Made by a program: the position numbers and the translations under genes. A stretch of 54,804 nt of DNA from Burkholderiales bacterium (GTDB taxonomy: Bacteria; Pseudomonadota; Gammaproteobacteria; Burkholderiales; Burkholderiaceae_C). How positions within the stretch are numbered: the first letter of the stretch is position 1; the number at the start of each line of letters is the position of its first letter. Positions 42,206 to 53,674 of this stretch are shown here, one piece after another. The stretch is taken from NCBI GenBank assembly GCA_028868995.1, contig JAGWTH010000026.1, positions 1 to 54,804 on the forward strand, written 5' to 3'. The notes beneath the pieces were generated by a model that saw only the letters and a list, made by a program, of their open reading frames with translations, searched no databases and was not told where the DNA came from.

Positions 42206-43719
42206 TGGAGGCGAACCAGGCCACGGGCGAGGTCATCCTCGAGTTGCGGGAGGCTACCAAGAAATACGCGGGCGTGCCGGCGGTGGACGCCGTCGATTTC
42301 CAGTTGCAGCGAGGGGAGATCCACGCCCTGCTGGGCGAGAACGGCGCGGGCAAGTCCACGCTCACCAAGATCATGGCGGGCGTGGTGCGCCTGAGTTCGG
42401 GCCGCATGCTGGTGGAGGGCCAGGAGGTCGATCTGGAGACGCCGCTGGACGCGCGCGACCGCGGCATCGCGATGGTGTTCCAGGAGACCAGCTTGGTGCC
42501 CACCATGACCGTGGCCCAGAACCTGTTCCTGGGGCAGGAGAAGTTCTTCAACCGCCTGCGCGGCATCTACATCGCGGCCCAGCAGTTCCTGCAGTCGCTC
42601 AATTTCGACGTCGATCCCACCGTCACGGTCAGCGCGCTCGGCGCGGCCAAGAAGCAGATGGTCGAGATCGCCCGGGCCGTGCTGCACAAGGCGCGCATCA
42701 TCATCTTCGACGAGCCTACCGCCAGCCTGACGCCGGAGGAGAAGAAGTACTTCTTCGACCTGGTGTTCAACCTCAAGCGCCGCGGGGTCTCGGTGATCTT
42801 CATCTCCCACGCGCTGGAGGAAGCCCTGCTGCTGGCGGACCGCATCACGGTCATGCGCGACGGCAAGCACGTGGTCACCGACCGGAAGCAGAACTTCGAC
42901 CGCGCCCGCATCGTGCAGGCGATGGTGGGGCGAGACCTGTCTCAGACCCTGTACGGGCAGAAGAAGTCGAACGTGCGCGCCCAGGGGGAATGCGTGCTGC
43001 AGGTGCGCAACCTGCGCATGGCCTCCATGGTGAAGAACAACTCGCTGTCGGTCTTCGCGGGCCAGGTCACGGGCGTGTTCGGCCTGGTCGGTGCGGGACG
43101 CACGGAGACCTTCAAGGTGGTCTCGGGCCTGATCAAGCGGGACTTCTTCCACGGCGGGGAAGTCCTGCTGCGCGGGCGGCCCGTGCGCTACCGCGTGCCA
43201 AGGCAGGCGGTGGCGGATGGCATTGCCTACATCACGGAGGACCGCAAGGTCGAGGGCTTCTTCGAGACCATGTCCATCTCCCAGAACATCTACATGGGGG
43301 CGATGGCCAAGGCGGGTTCGGTGTGGGGCCTGGTGCGGCGCAAGCTGGCCGGGGACCTGGGCGAGCGCTGGATCCGCCTGCTGAACGTGCGGGCGATCAA
43401 CCGGGACGTCAAGGTGATCGAACTGTCCGGGGGCAACCAGCAGAAGGTGGTGATCGCCAAGTCGCTGGTGCAGGATCCGGACGTGATCATCTTCGACGAG
43501 CCGACCCGCGGCGTGGACGTCGGCGCGATCACCGAAATCCATGCCGAGATCGGGCGGCTGGCCGACGCGGGCAAGGCAGTGGTGGTCATCTCCTCCTACC
43601 TGCCGGAGATCATGGCGCTGTCGGACCGCATCCTGGTGGCCAAGCAGGGGAAGGTGGTGGTGGAGTTCTCCGCGAGCGAGGCCACGCAGGAATCCATCAT
43701 GTACGCGGCCATCCACTGA
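42205..43719 (+). CDS. Sugar-type ABC transporter ATP-binding protein (RbsA type, two NBDs)
   Basis: A 504-residue protein with two ATPase domains. NBD1 has Walker [10 protein letters not shown], a Q-loop VFQETSL, Walker [16 protein letters not shown] and SHALEEA, but its signature is LGAAKKQM and not LSGGQ. NBD2 has a degenerate Walker [10 protein letters not shown], an intact signature LSGGNQQKV, Walker [13 protein letters not shown], and SS in place of the switch His. So one composite ATP site looks intact and the other is degenerate on both sides, as in RbsA but stronger. SD AAGGAGG precedes the ATG, which overlaps the previous stop in TGATG. It is the last gene of the operon. Confidence 0.93.
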   Translation: MEANQATGEVILELREATKKYAGVPAVDAVDFQLQRGEIHALLGENGAGKSTLTKIMAGVVRLSSGRMLVEGQEVDLETPLDARDRGIAMVFQETSLVPTMTVAQNLFLGQEKFFNRLRGIYIAAQQFLQSLNFDVDPTVTVSALGAAKKQMVEIARAVLHKARIIIFDEPTASLTPEEKKYFFDLVFNLKRRGVSVIFISHALEEALLLADRITVMRDGKHVVTDRKQNFDRARIVQAMVGRDLSQTLYGQKKSNVRAQGECVLQVRNLRMASMVKNNSLSVFAGQVTGVFGLVGAGRTETFKVVSGLIKRDFFHGGEVLLRGRPVRYRVPRQAVADGIAYITEDRKVEGFFETMSISQNIYMGAMAKAGSVWGLVRRKLAGDLGERWIRLLNVRAINRDVKVIELSGGNQQKVVIAKSLVQDPDVIIFDEPTRGVDVGAITEIHAEIGRLADAGKAVVVISSYLPEIMALSDRILVAKQGKVVVEFSASEATQESIMYAAIH

Positions 43720-43720
43720 C

Positions 43721-43749
43721 GGCCCGCCCGGCAGCGTGCCAGGCGGGCC
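43721..43749 (+). terminator. Hairpin after the ABC operon
   Basis: GGCCCGCC and GGCGGGCC form an 8-bp stem, and the loop holds a further GGC/GCC pair. It starts 2 bases after the ATPase stop. No T-tract follows, so the terminator call is tentative. Confidence 0.45.
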
Positions 43750-43781
43750 TTGGCGCAGCGCGGCCGCCTTGGCCGCCGATC

Positions 43782-44444
43782 CTAGTCGGAGGAGTCCCGC
43801 ACCACCCCGTTCTTCAGCGCGTAGCGGGTCAGGCTGGCGATGTCGTGGATGTCCAGGCGCTGCATGATGTGGGCCCGGTGCACGTCCACGGTCTTCGAGC
43901 TCAGGCCCAGCTGGAAGCCGATCTCCTTGGAGCTGTGGCCCGTGGCGATGAGCCTGAGGATCTCGATCTGGCGTTCCGTGAGGAGCTGGCTCGGGCCGTC
44001 GGAGTCCTTGCGCAGCAGGATGGCGGCGATCGCGGGGCTGAAGTACTGGCCGCTCGCCGTCACGGTGCGCACGGCGTGCTCCAGCTCCTGCCGCGAGGCG
44101 TTCTTCAGCAGGTAGCCCCGGGCCCCGCTGGCCACCGCCCGCTTGATCACGTCGACGCCATCCAGCATGGACAGCACCACCACCGGCAGCCCAGGATGGC
44201 GTTCGCGCAGGCGGGCGAGGGCCTCGATGCCGTCGAGGCCCGGCATCGAGACGTCCGTCAGGACGATGTCGGGGCGCTGGAAATCGATCACCCGCAGGAG
44301 TTCTTCGCCGCTGGAGGCCTGGGCGACCACCTCGAACCCGGGGACGGATTCGAGCAGTGTGGCGAGCGCTTCCCGCACGATCGTGTGGTCGTCGGCGAGG
44401 ACGATGCGGATGGGGTCTTGCGGAGAGAGACCGGGCACCTGCAT
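43782..44444 (-). CDS. NarL/FixJ family response regulator
   Basis: A 220-residue response regulator. The receiver has IVLADDHTIVREAL (acidic D18, D19), phosphoacceptor D64 in IVLTDVSMPGLDG, and VVVLSM and GARGYLLKNASRQE (the conserved Lys). The LuxR-type HTH is LTERQIEILRLIATGHSSKEI in part at about residues 152-172 with LSSKTVDVHRAHIMQRL in part. This is the BvgA/EvgA-like type. It is convergent with the ABC operon and divergent from the unknown 192-residue gene, close to a hybrid kinase with an HPt domain that could phosphorylate it. Confidence 0.95.
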   Translation of the reverse strand: MQVPGLSPQDPIRIVLADDHTIVREALATLLESVPGFEVVAQASSGEELLRVIDFQRPDIVLTDVSMPGLDGIEALARLRERHPGLPVVVLSMLDGVDVIKRAVASGARGYLLKNASRQELEHAVRTVTASGQYFSPAIAAILLRKDSDGPSQLLTERQIEILRLIATGHSSKEIGFQLGLSSKTVDVHRAHIMQRLDIHDIASLTRYALKNGVVRDSSD

Positions 44445-44462
44445 GACTCCTTTTTCTTTGAT

Positions 44463-44508
44463 TTGTCGCCCTAGGGTACATGCTTATCCCTGTCTAGGCG
44501 AGAGACAA
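44463..44508. promoter_or_regulatory. Inverted repeat between the response regulator and the unknown gene
   Basis: TTGTC-GCC-CTAG at 44463-44474 and CTAGGC-GAGA-GACAA at 44494-44508 form an imperfect inverted repeat with a 4-base insertion in one arm. A perfect CCCTAGGG palindrome lies inside (44469-44476). It sits in the shared control region and may bind the NarL-type regulator. The region up to 44602 holds no other gene. Confidence 0.4.
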
Positions 44509-44602
44509 GAAGTATGAGCGTGCGGAAAAAGACCGGATCACCCGCGTCAAGTGCCTATGCGCGGATTCGCCCTGCCGGATAACTTAGAGGCAGGAGAAAG
44601 CA

Positions 44603-45181
44603 ATGAAGCACTGGCAGAAATTCCTGAATGCGGCCAAGGTCGCCGCGGCCTCCGGCGCCCCCGGTGCCGAGGACTCCCGCTGGGAGCGTCCGGACACGGC
44701 GGAGATCGTCGCCGCCTACCTGGACATCGTGCGGCAGCAGGTCGAGGCCGCCGGTATCCCGGGGAATGCGGTTGCGATGGACGTGGTGGTGGTCGGGCGC
44801 ACGGGCGACGGACGGCCGGCGCTGACCGCGATGCTGAAACTTTCCGCCTGGAGCGAACGAGCCACCATCCGGCTGCTGCTGGGTCTACCCCTGTTCGAGG
44901 CGAAGATCCGGCGCTGCCTGCGCAACCACTGGCTGGTCGATGTCAGCCATTTCGCCGGGCTGTGGCTGCATCCCTCGGCCCCGGCGCGCGATCCTCAGGT
45001 GCTGTCGCAGTTGCGCGAGATGCTGGTGCGCCTGGAGGGCGAGCAGGTGCAGCAAGCTGCCGTGCTGCAGGCCGAGCCGGCCGGCGAAGGCCTGTGGTCC
45101 GTGCCGGGCCCTCTGGAGACCGTCCCCGGCGTTCCGGATTCCCGGGATCCGGTCCGGATGCAGGCGCTGTCCCCCGACTAG
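44603..45181 (+). CDS. Unknown protein next to the phosphorelay genes
   Basis: A 192-residue protein I do not recognise. It has no signal peptide and no membrane segment. It is helix-rich: MKHWQKFLNAAKVAAA, AEIVAAYLDIVRQQVEAAG and VLSQLREMLVRLEGEQVQQA. A strand-rich middle has AMDVVVVGRTGDGRPALTAML in part, and then WSERATIRLLLGLPLFEAKIRR in part. AGGAG lies 6 bases upstream of the ATG. It lies between a NarL-type regulator and a hybrid kinase, so it could be an accessory protein or target of that system. No known domain was identified. Confidence 0.7.
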   Translation: MKHWQKFLNAAKVAAASGAPGAEDSRWERPDTAEIVAAYLDIVRQQVEAAGIPGNAVAMDVVVVGRTGDGRPALTAMLKLSAWSERATIRLLLGLPLFEAKIRRCLRNHWLVDVSHFAGLWLHPSAPARDPQVLSQLREMLVRLEGEQVQQAAVLQAEPAGEGLWSVPGPLETVPGVPDSRDPVRMQALSPD

Positions 45182-45247
45182 CCACCGCGGGATCGCTTCC
45201 GCGTGCGAATCTGCTGCCTGAACTGCCCCGGAGGGGTTTAGGTATTT

Positions 45248-45267
45248 TGCTTATGCTGCAGTAAGCA
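45248..45267. promoter_or_regulatory. TGCTTA/TAAGCA inverted repeat upstream of the kinase operon
   Basis: TGCTTA (45248-45253), a spacer with CTGCAG, and TAAGCA (45262-45267). GCTTAT also occurs in the control region in front of the unknown gene (about 44482). A shared site for the response regulator is possible. A GGCACCG/CGGTGCC hairpin follows at 45293-45312. The rest of the gap from 45182 to 45413 holds nothing else that I recognise. Confidence 0.35.
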
Positions 45268-45413
45268 TCGCATGCAAATATCCCCGCCCTCGGGCACCGA
45301 GGATCCGGTGCCTTGACGGGTCGGACTCGCCGGTGCATCGATGTTCGTGGGGCATCGGCATCGCGCGTGCCCGGTGATTCCCGGTCGAACGGGGAAAGCG
45401 AGGAGGTGGCAAG

Positions 45414-45568
45414 GTGCAGTTCCTGAAGTCGGTCCGGTCCGACCGCAGCCTGCAGTGGCATGGCATTCATGGCATCGCGGGTCCCCTGCGGCAGGGTGCG
45501 GGGGGCCGCCTTTTCCAGGACCTCGCGGTGCCCTCGCCGAACCAGTGGGCGCGCCAAGGGGCGATCGC

Positions 45569-45572
<4 letters not shown>
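45414..45572 (+). CDS. Candidate 52-residue small ORF coupled to the hybrid kinase
   Basis: A GTG-start reading frame of 52 codons with a strong SD AGGAGG at 45401-45406, 7 bases before the GTG. Its stop TGA overlaps the kinase start in ATGA, which is a typical coupling arrangement. The kinase start itself has only a weak SD. The peptide begins MQFLKSVRSDRSLQWHG and ends NQWARQGAIA; it is basic and has no membrane segment. It may be a true small protein or a translated leader that controls kinase synthesis. No homologue is known to me. Confidence 0.5.
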
Positions 45573-49075
<3,503 letters not shown>

Positions 49076-49081
49076 AGGAAA

Positions 49082-49112
49082 GGAGGAATCTCCCATGCGA
49101 AAGGGAGCCTCC
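49082..49112 (+). promoter_or_regulatory. SD-sequestering hairpin with a 15-codon leader ORF after the kinase gene
   Basis: GGAGG (49082-49086) pairs with CCTCC (49108-49112), and CTCCC (49090-49094) pairs with GGGAG (49103-49107). The loop holds the ATG at 49095 of a 15-codon ORF that ends at 49142. Both its SD and start would be masked in this structure. It begins 6 bases after the kinase stop. It may be a control device for the next gene. Confidence 0.5.
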
Positions 49113-49146
49113 GATCAGGCGCGATCCTCCTCGCTTTCCTAGAGTT

Positions 49147-49170
49147 GGATTCGGGCATGTGCCCGAATCC
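49147..49170 (+). promoter_or_regulatory. 11-bp perfect hairpin upstream of the small unknown gene
   Basis: GGATTCGGGCA and TGCCCGAATCC form a perfect inverted repeat of 11 bp with a 2-base centre, or a 10-bp stem with an ATGT loop. It ends 4 bases before the SD AGGA of the next gene. No T-tract follows, so it is not a simple terminator. It could control translation or RNA stability. Confidence 0.6.
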
Positions 49171-49183
49171 GACGAGGAAAAGC

Positions 49184-49504
49184 ATGAGGAGCGCTTTCGG
49201 TCGCCGCCGGCCTTTTGTACGAACCCTCAGGGAGCAGACCCGCCTGGACCTGGTGGGGCTGGCCGCGGAAGTCGCCACGGTGGCGTCCTGCACCCGCGAA
49301 CGCGCGACGAGGATCCTGGGATCGTCCGATGCGGTCATCGACCGATGCTGTTCCATGCTGGAGGAAGCCGCATCGCAGTGGCTGTCGCCCGACACGCAGT
49401 TCGATGCCCTGTCGGACGACGACCTGAGGCAGGCCCTGGAGGCGCTGCGCCCCTACCAGCGCCAGGCGCTCTCTCTCCTGGGCGAGATCTCGCCGCCCAA
49501 GTGA
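49184..49504 (+). CDS. Small unknown protein downstream of the hybrid kinase
   Basis: A 106-residue protein that I do not recognise. After a basic start MRSAFGRRRPF it is helical: TRLDLVGLAAEVATVASCTRER in part, ILGSSDAVIDRCCSMLEEAA in part and DDLRQALEALRPYQRQALSLL in part. No membrane segment or signal is seen. The ATG at 49184 has GAGGA in front; the upstream in-frame start at 49145 would lie inside the hairpin, so I prefer 49184. It follows the kinase on the same strand and may be an accessory gene. Confidence 0.6.
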   Translation: MRSAFGRRRPFVRTLREQTRLDLVGLAAEVATVASCTRERATRILGSSDAVIDRCCSMLEEAASQWLSPDTQFDALSDDDLRQALEALRPYQRQALSLLGEISPPK

Positions 49505-49528
49505 GCAGGGAGCTCCGGGCGGAGGCCC

Positions 49529-49561
49529 AAAGAGGAAGGGCCTGGCCTTTCGGCCAAGCCC
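49529..49561 (-). terminator. Hairpin behind tRNA-Lys
   Basis: On the minus strand GGGCTTGGCC-GAAA-GGCCAGGCCC, with one mismatch, is followed by TTCCTCTTT. It lies about 10 bases after the 3' end of tRNA-Lys and probably ends the tRNA transcript. Confidence 0.6.
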
Positions 49562-49570
49562 TCAATGGAG

Positions 49571-49646
49571 TGGTGGGTCCTGTAGGATTCGAACCTACGA
49601 CCTACGGATTAAGAGTCCGCTGCTCTACCAACTGAGCTAAGAACCC
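49571..49646 (-). tRNA. tRNA-Lys (anticodon CTT)
   Basis: A 76-base tRNA with encoded CCA. The acceptor GGGTTCT pairs with AGGACCC, the D arm has AGCTCAGTTGGTAGAGC, the anticodon loop is CTCTTAA with anticodon CTT, and the T arm has GGTTCGAATCC. It follows tRNA-Ala by 17 bases on the same strand. Confidence 0.95.
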
Positions 49647-49663
49647 ACTGTCGAAACCGGTTG

Positions 49664-49739
<76 letters not shown>

Positions 49740-49751
49740 ACAACGAGCGAT

Positions 49752-49757
49752 ATTGTA
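49752..49757 (-). promoter_or_regulatory. -10 element TACAAT of the tRNA operon
   Basis: On the minus strand TACAAT lies 12 bases before the 5' end of tRNA-Ala, at the right spacing for a short leader. Its -35 would overlap the hairpin that ends the neighbouring gene. Confidence 0.55.
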
Positions 49758-49762
49758 GCAAA

Positions 49763-49784
49763 GCCGCGGAGCCCCTTCCGCGGC
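49763..49784 (-). terminator. Hairpin at the end of the GntR operon
   Basis: GCCGCGG and CCGCGGC form a 7-bp stem with an 8-base loop, followed on the minus strand by TTTGCT. It starts 10 bases after the stop of the dehydrogenase gene. Confidence 0.5.
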
Positions 49785-49794
49785 CCGCGGCGAA

Positions 49795-50664
49795 TCACCG
49801 CAGCCCGTTGCGCGAGGCCAGTTCCACGAACAGGCCGGAGTGGTCCAGGTCGGTCAGTCCGTGTTCCGCCGCCTCGGCGTACAGCCGCTCGAACAGGGCG
49901 GTGACCGGCGCGTCGAAGCCGATTTCGTCGGCCGTCGCCAGGGCATTGCGCATGTCCTTGAGCTGCACGGCGATCTTGGCGCGCGGGGCGAAGTCGCGCT
50001 CCACCATGCGCTGGCCGTGCAGCTGCAGGATGCGGCTGTCGGCGAAGCCGCCGGTGATCGCCTCGCGCACCTTGGCCATGTCGGCGCCGCCCTTGGCGCA
50101 CAGCAGCAGCGCCTCGGCCACGGCGCCGATGGTGATGCCCACGATCATCTGGTTGGCCAGCTTCGCCAGCTCGCCGGCGCCGCTGGGACCCACGTGGGTG
50201 GCCCGGCCGAGCACCTGGAAGAGGGGACGCGCGCGCTCGAAGTCGGCCGGCTTGCCGCCCACCATGATGGCCAGCGTGCCGTTCTCCGCGCCCACCGTGC
50301 CGCCGGAGACGGGCGCGTCGAGCTGCTGCACGCCGCGCTCGGCCAGCCGTGCCGCGTGGTCGCGCGCCTCGCGCGGCTGGATCGAGGCCATATCGATGAA
50401 GAGGGTGCCGGGGCGCATGGCGTCGGCCGCGCCCTGGCGGAACAGCACGTCCTCGATCACGGGGCCGTTTTCCAGCAGGCACACCACCATCTCCGCGTCG
50501 CGCACGGCCGCGGCCGGCGTGTCGTGGACGGTGGCGCCGAACGGCCGCAGGCGCTCGGCCTTCTCGCGGCTGCGGTTCCAGGCCTGCACCTGGTGGCCCC
50601 CCTCGCACAGGCGGCGCGCCATGGGCAAGCCCATGAGGCCGATGCCCAGCACGGCGATCTGCAT
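49795..50664 (-). CDS. NAD(P)-dependent oxidoreductase (3-hydroxyisobutyrate dehydrogenase family)
   Basis: A 289-residue beta-hydroxyacid dehydrogenase, paralogous in type to the one at 33308. The NAD motif is IAVLGIGLMGLPMARRL in part, the substrate-binding signature is LDAPVSGGTVGAENGTLAIMVGG in part, and the catalytic Lys lies in AGELAKLANQMIVG. AGGAG lies 7 bases before the ATG at 50664. It is the last gene of the GntR operon, so it probably oxidises a product made by the two enzymes before it. The exact hydroxyacid is unknown. Confidence 0.92.
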   Translation of the reverse strand: MQIAVLGIGLMGLPMARRLCEGGHQVQAWNRSREKAERLRPFGATVHDTPAAAVRDAEMVVCLLENGPVIEDVLFRQGAADAMRPGTLFIDMASIQPREARDHAARLAERGVQQLDAPVSGGTVGAENGTLAIMVGGKPADFERARPLFQVLGRATHVGPSGAGELAKLANQMIVGITIGAVAEALLLCAKGGADMAKVREAITGGFADSRILQLHGQRMVERDFAPRAKIAVQLKDMRNALATADEIGFDAPVTALFERLYAEAAEHGLTDLDHSGLFVELASRNGLR

Positions 50665-50728
50665 GGAGGTCTCCTGGTGGAATGGGGTCGGTGCCGTCAT
50701 CATGGCGGCACCGCCTCTCCCCTGCCTG

Positions 50729-52087
50729 TCACGCGGCTTTCAGCAGCGGCGCGGCGAACTGCGCCTCCAGCTCGCGGCGGATGGCGTAGGCGCGGGTCGT
50801 GGTGTCCATCGCCACGTCGGCCCAGGTCAGGCTCTGCCCCTTCTTCACCGGCCGCACCACCTTGACGTCGTGCGCCAGGCCCAGCGGCAGCCCGCCCTGG
50901 CGCAGCGAGGCGGCAGCCGGCAGCAGCTTGCCCCAGACGGTGTAGCCGCCCTCGCCGTCGAGGACTTCGCCGGGCTGCAGGTCGCGCTTGGCGGTGGCCA
51001 CCACGTCGGCGTTCCAGCAGGTGGCCACGCCCGTGGCCTCGCCGCGCAGGGCGACGCTGGCCACCGACAGGCCCACCTCCAGGCCGATCAGGTGCCAGCG
51101 CTTGTACAGCGTGAAGTAGCGCCCGCTCGGGTCGGTGTGGGCGTTGTACTCCTCGAAGCAGTTCTTGATGTATTCGGTCTCCGCCTCCACGGTGACCCAC
51201 ACGCCCATGCGGATGTCGTAGGGGATCACGCGGCCGTCGGCCTCCAGCGAGGAGATGACCTCCACCATGCCCTTGCGTTCCAGCACGCCGCCCTCGCCCC
51301 TCGGCCGGGTGACGAAGGGGATGTCGGCGACGCTGGCGGGCGGGTAGAGCAGGCCGTTGCCCGGCACCGTGAGGCCGGTGGCGTTGGCCACCGCCGTGCA
51401 CTCGATGGAAGGCTTGGAGCCATCGAGGAAGCTGTTGAACATCTTCGGGTTCAGCCCGCCGCGCCTGGCCTGCTCCGGTGTCAGGCCGTAGTTGCCCCAC
51501 ACGGTCTCGGGCGTGGATTCGCAGAAGTGCGGCAGCCACTTGTGGCCGCGGCCGGCGGCCACCACCGGAAAGCCGCAGGTGCGCGCCCAGTCCACCAGGT
51601 CGCAGATCAGCGCGGGCTGGTCGCCGAAGGCGAGCGAGTACACCACGCCGGCCTCGGCCGCCTTGCGCGCCAGCAGCGGCCCGCAGAACGCGTCGGCCTC
51701 CACCGTGACGTTCACCACGTGCTTGCCGTGCGCGAACGCCTCCAGGCAGTGGTCCACCGCGGCGATCGGGTGGCCGGTGCACTCCACCACCACGTCGATG
51801 GCCGGGTGGCGCACCAGCGCCCGCCAGTCCTCGCCGATGTGCGTGGCGCCGGTCTTCAGCGCCTCTTCGAGCGAGGCGGCCCGGGTGCGCTCGTCCGGCC
51901 AGCCCACGCGCGCCAGGTTGGCCCGCGCGTTGTCGGGCGACAGGTCGGCGATCCCGGCCAGGTGCACGCCGGGCGTGCGGGGCACCTGGGCCAGGTACAT
52001 GGAGCCGAACTTGCCGGCGCCGATCAGCGCCACGCGGATCGGCTTGCCTTCGGCGGCGCGCTGCTGCAGTTTGGCGTGCAGGGACAT
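50729..52087 (-). CDS. Homoserine-dehydrogenase-like NAD(P)-binding protein with SAF domain
   Basis: A 452-residue protein. The N-terminal Rossmann fold has RVALIGAGKFGSMYLAQ in part, and VVVECTGHP, HGKHVVNVTVEAD in part. The C-terminal part has an SAF domain with ATAKRDLQPGEVLDGEGGYTV in part and LPLGLAHDVKVVRPVKKG in part. Proteins of this build are often named NAD(P)H-dependent oxidoreductase or FlgA-like; their substrates are not well defined. It lies one base after the dioxygenase stop, so the two are translationally linked. Confidence 0.88.
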   Translation of the reverse strand: MSLHAKLQQRAAEGKPIRVALIGAGKFGSMYLAQVPRTPGVHLAGIADLSPDNARANLARVGWPDERTRAASLEEALKTGATHIGEDWRALVRHPAIDVVVECTGHPIAAVDHCLEAFAHGKHVVNVTVEADAFCGPLLARKAAEAGVVYSLAFGDQPALICDLVDWARTCGFPVVAAGRGHKWLPHFCESTPETVWGNYGLTPEQARRGGLNPKMFNSFLDGSKPSIECTAVANATGLTVPGNGLLYPPASVADIPFVTRPRGEGGVLERKGMVEVISSLEADGRVIPYDIRMGVWVTVEAETEYIKNCFEEYNAHTDPSGRYFTLYKRWHLIGLEVGLSVASVALRGEATGVATCWNADVVATAKRDLQPGEVLDGEGGYTVWGKLLPAAASLRQGGLPLGLAHDVKVVRPVKKGQSLTWADVAMDTTTRAYAIRRELEAQFAAPLLKAA

Positions 52088-52088
52088 G

Positions 52089-52970
52089 TCAGGCCGCTTT
52101 CCTGATCTGGTCGATCGGCTCGGGCGAGGTCACGAGTGCGCTGGCCGGCATGCCTTGCTTCCACGGCAGGTCGACCGGGTAGTCCCGGCGCAGGCAGTCG
52201 TCCGGCAGGCATGCGATGGGCGTGAAGTCGCGGTGCGCGATGTACTCCGGCCGCTTGAAGCGGCGGATGTGGTTGGAGACCGCGCACAGGCTCAGGTACA
52301 CGCTCACCCGGTTCCAGGGCGACAGGTTGCTGGTGGAGGCGTGCACCAGGCAGCTGTGGAACAGGATCATGGAGCCGGCCGGGCCCTTGGGGCTCACGAT
52401 GCCACCGTCCTTCCCGCCGGCGCGCTCCACCAGCTGCGTGATCAGGTCGTTGTCGACGGTCCACAGCGGGTAGCTGGTGGTGGTGAGGTCGTGCTTCGCC
52501 TCGACCACGCCTTTCTTGTGGCTGCCCGGGATGAACATCAGCGGGCCGTTGAACTCGTTGACGTCGTCCAGGAAGATCGCGACGTTCATCGCCCGCTCGG
52601 TGGGCATCATGTCGTCGTTGAGCCAGGTGCCGTAGTCCTGGTGCCACTGCCAGACGTCGCCCTCGAACGCCATCTTGCCGTTGATCTTGAACTGGTGCAT
52701 GTAGACCGCCTCGTCGAACAGGTCCATCACCGGCTCCACCATGCGCGGGTGGCGCGCCAGCTTCGCGAACGGCTCGCTGTAAAGGTGCGCCGCGAAATTG
52801 GTGCGCACCGCCTCGCCGCCCTTCTCGCGCACGTTGTAGGCCTCGCGCCGGGCGTACAGGGCCGGCACGGCGTCCGTCAGGACTTTCGTCTCCTCGGGGG
52901 AAAACAGGCTGGGGAAGAACAGGTAGCCTTCGCGGTCGAACTGCGCGATCTGCTGCGGGGTCAGTCTCAC
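52089..52970 (-). CDS. Phytanoyl-CoA dioxygenase (PhyH) family protein
   Basis: A 293-residue Fe(II)/2-oxoglutarate dioxygenase. Iron ligands are His and Asp in WQWHQDYGTW (about residues 107-116) and a distal His in SCLVHASTSNLS, with a likely 2OG-binding Arg in NRVSVYL. The start is a GTG at 52970 with AGGAG 6 bases upstream, and it overlaps the GntR stop by GTGA. So the regulator and this enzyme are coupled. It should hydroxylate a small carbon compound. Substrate is unknown. Confidence 0.9.
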   Translation of the reverse strand: MRLTPQQIAQFDREGYLFFPSLFSPEETKVLTDAVPALYARREAYNVREKGGEAVRTNFAAHLYSEPFAKLARHPRMVEPVMDLFDEAVYMHQFKINGKMAFEGDVWQWHQDYGTWLNDDMMPTERAMNVAIFLDDVNEFNGPLMFIPGSHKKGVVEAKHDLTTTSYPLWTVDNDLITQLVERAGGKDGGIVSPKGPAGSMILFHSCLVHASTSNLSPWNRVSVYLSLCAVSNHIRRFKRPEYIAHRDFTPIACLPDDCLRRDYPVDLPWKQGMPASALVTSPEPIDQIRKAA

Positions 52971-53671
52971 GGTTGTCTCCTGGGGTCGTTGGTGGGTGTG
53001 GCGGTTGCGTTGGCGAGCACGGCCTGCAGCCGCTCGGCGAGCGTGCGGCTGGCGTGCCGGCTGTGTTCCTCGACGAGGCGCGCGGCGCGCCCGGCGTCGC
53101 CGGCGGCGATGGCGTCGGCGATCGCCTGGTGTTCGTCCCAGATGGCCTGGCGCTGGCCCATCTGCTGCAGCACCGCGCCCATCACGCGCCGCAGGTGCCG
53201 CCAGTGCAGCTGGGCGCTTTCGCCGATCAGGGGGTTGCCCGCGGCCTCGTAGAGCGCCTTGTGGAAGGCCAGGTCGGCGTCGATCATGGCCATCACGTTG
53301 TCGCCGCGGGCGGCGGCGCGGCCCGCTTCCAGCAGGGCCGGATCGATGCGCCAGCGCCGTTGCGCGGCCAGCCGGGCGGCCAGGGCGTCGAGCGCCCCGC
53401 GGACTTCGTAGATCTGGTGGATGGCGGCCGGGTCCAGCGGCGCCACCTGCAGGCCGCGGCCCGGCGCGTCCTGGACGAAGCCGTCCTTCTTGAGCAGGCG
53501 CAGCGCCTGCAGCACCGGCTGGCGCGACACGGCGAGCTGCTGCGCGATATCTTCCTGGGTCAGGCGCTGCCCGGGGGCCAGGGAGCCGTCGCTGATGGCA
53601 TCGAGCAGGCTGCGGTACACGCGGTCCACCAGGTCCGGTGTCGACGCCAGTTGGAGCAGTTGCGCGGCCAT
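52967..53671 (-). CDS. GntR family regulator (FCD domain)
   Basis: A 234-residue regulator. The winged helix has VYRSLLDAISDGSLAPGQRL in part and LTQEDIAQQLAVSRQPVLQAL in part (about residues 37-57). The C-terminal FCD domain carries metal-site residues such as DADLAFHKALYEAAGNP in part and HQAIADAIAAGD. It probably represses the operon it heads, together with itself. A near-perfect palindrome lies just before its start. Confidence 0.93.
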   Translation of the reverse strand: MAAQLLQLASTPDLVDRVYRSLLDAISDGSLAPGQRLTQEDIAQQLAVSRQPVLQALRLLKKDGFVQDAPGRGLQVAPLDPAAIHQIYEVRGALDALAARLAAQRRWRIDPALLEAGRAAARGDNVMAMIDADLAFHKALYEAAGNPLIGESAQLHWRHLRRVMGAVLQQMGQRQAIWDEHQAIADAIAAGDAGRAARLVEEHSRHASRTLAERLQAVLANATATPTNDPRRQP

Positions 53672-53674
53672 GAT

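Noticed and set aside
45341..45568. Upstream extension of the hybrid kinase to an ATG at 45341
   Set aside because: The extension of 76 residues is Pro/Gly/Arg-rich with no signal. The membrane anchor follows the ATG at 45569, which is also coupled to the 52-codon ORF.
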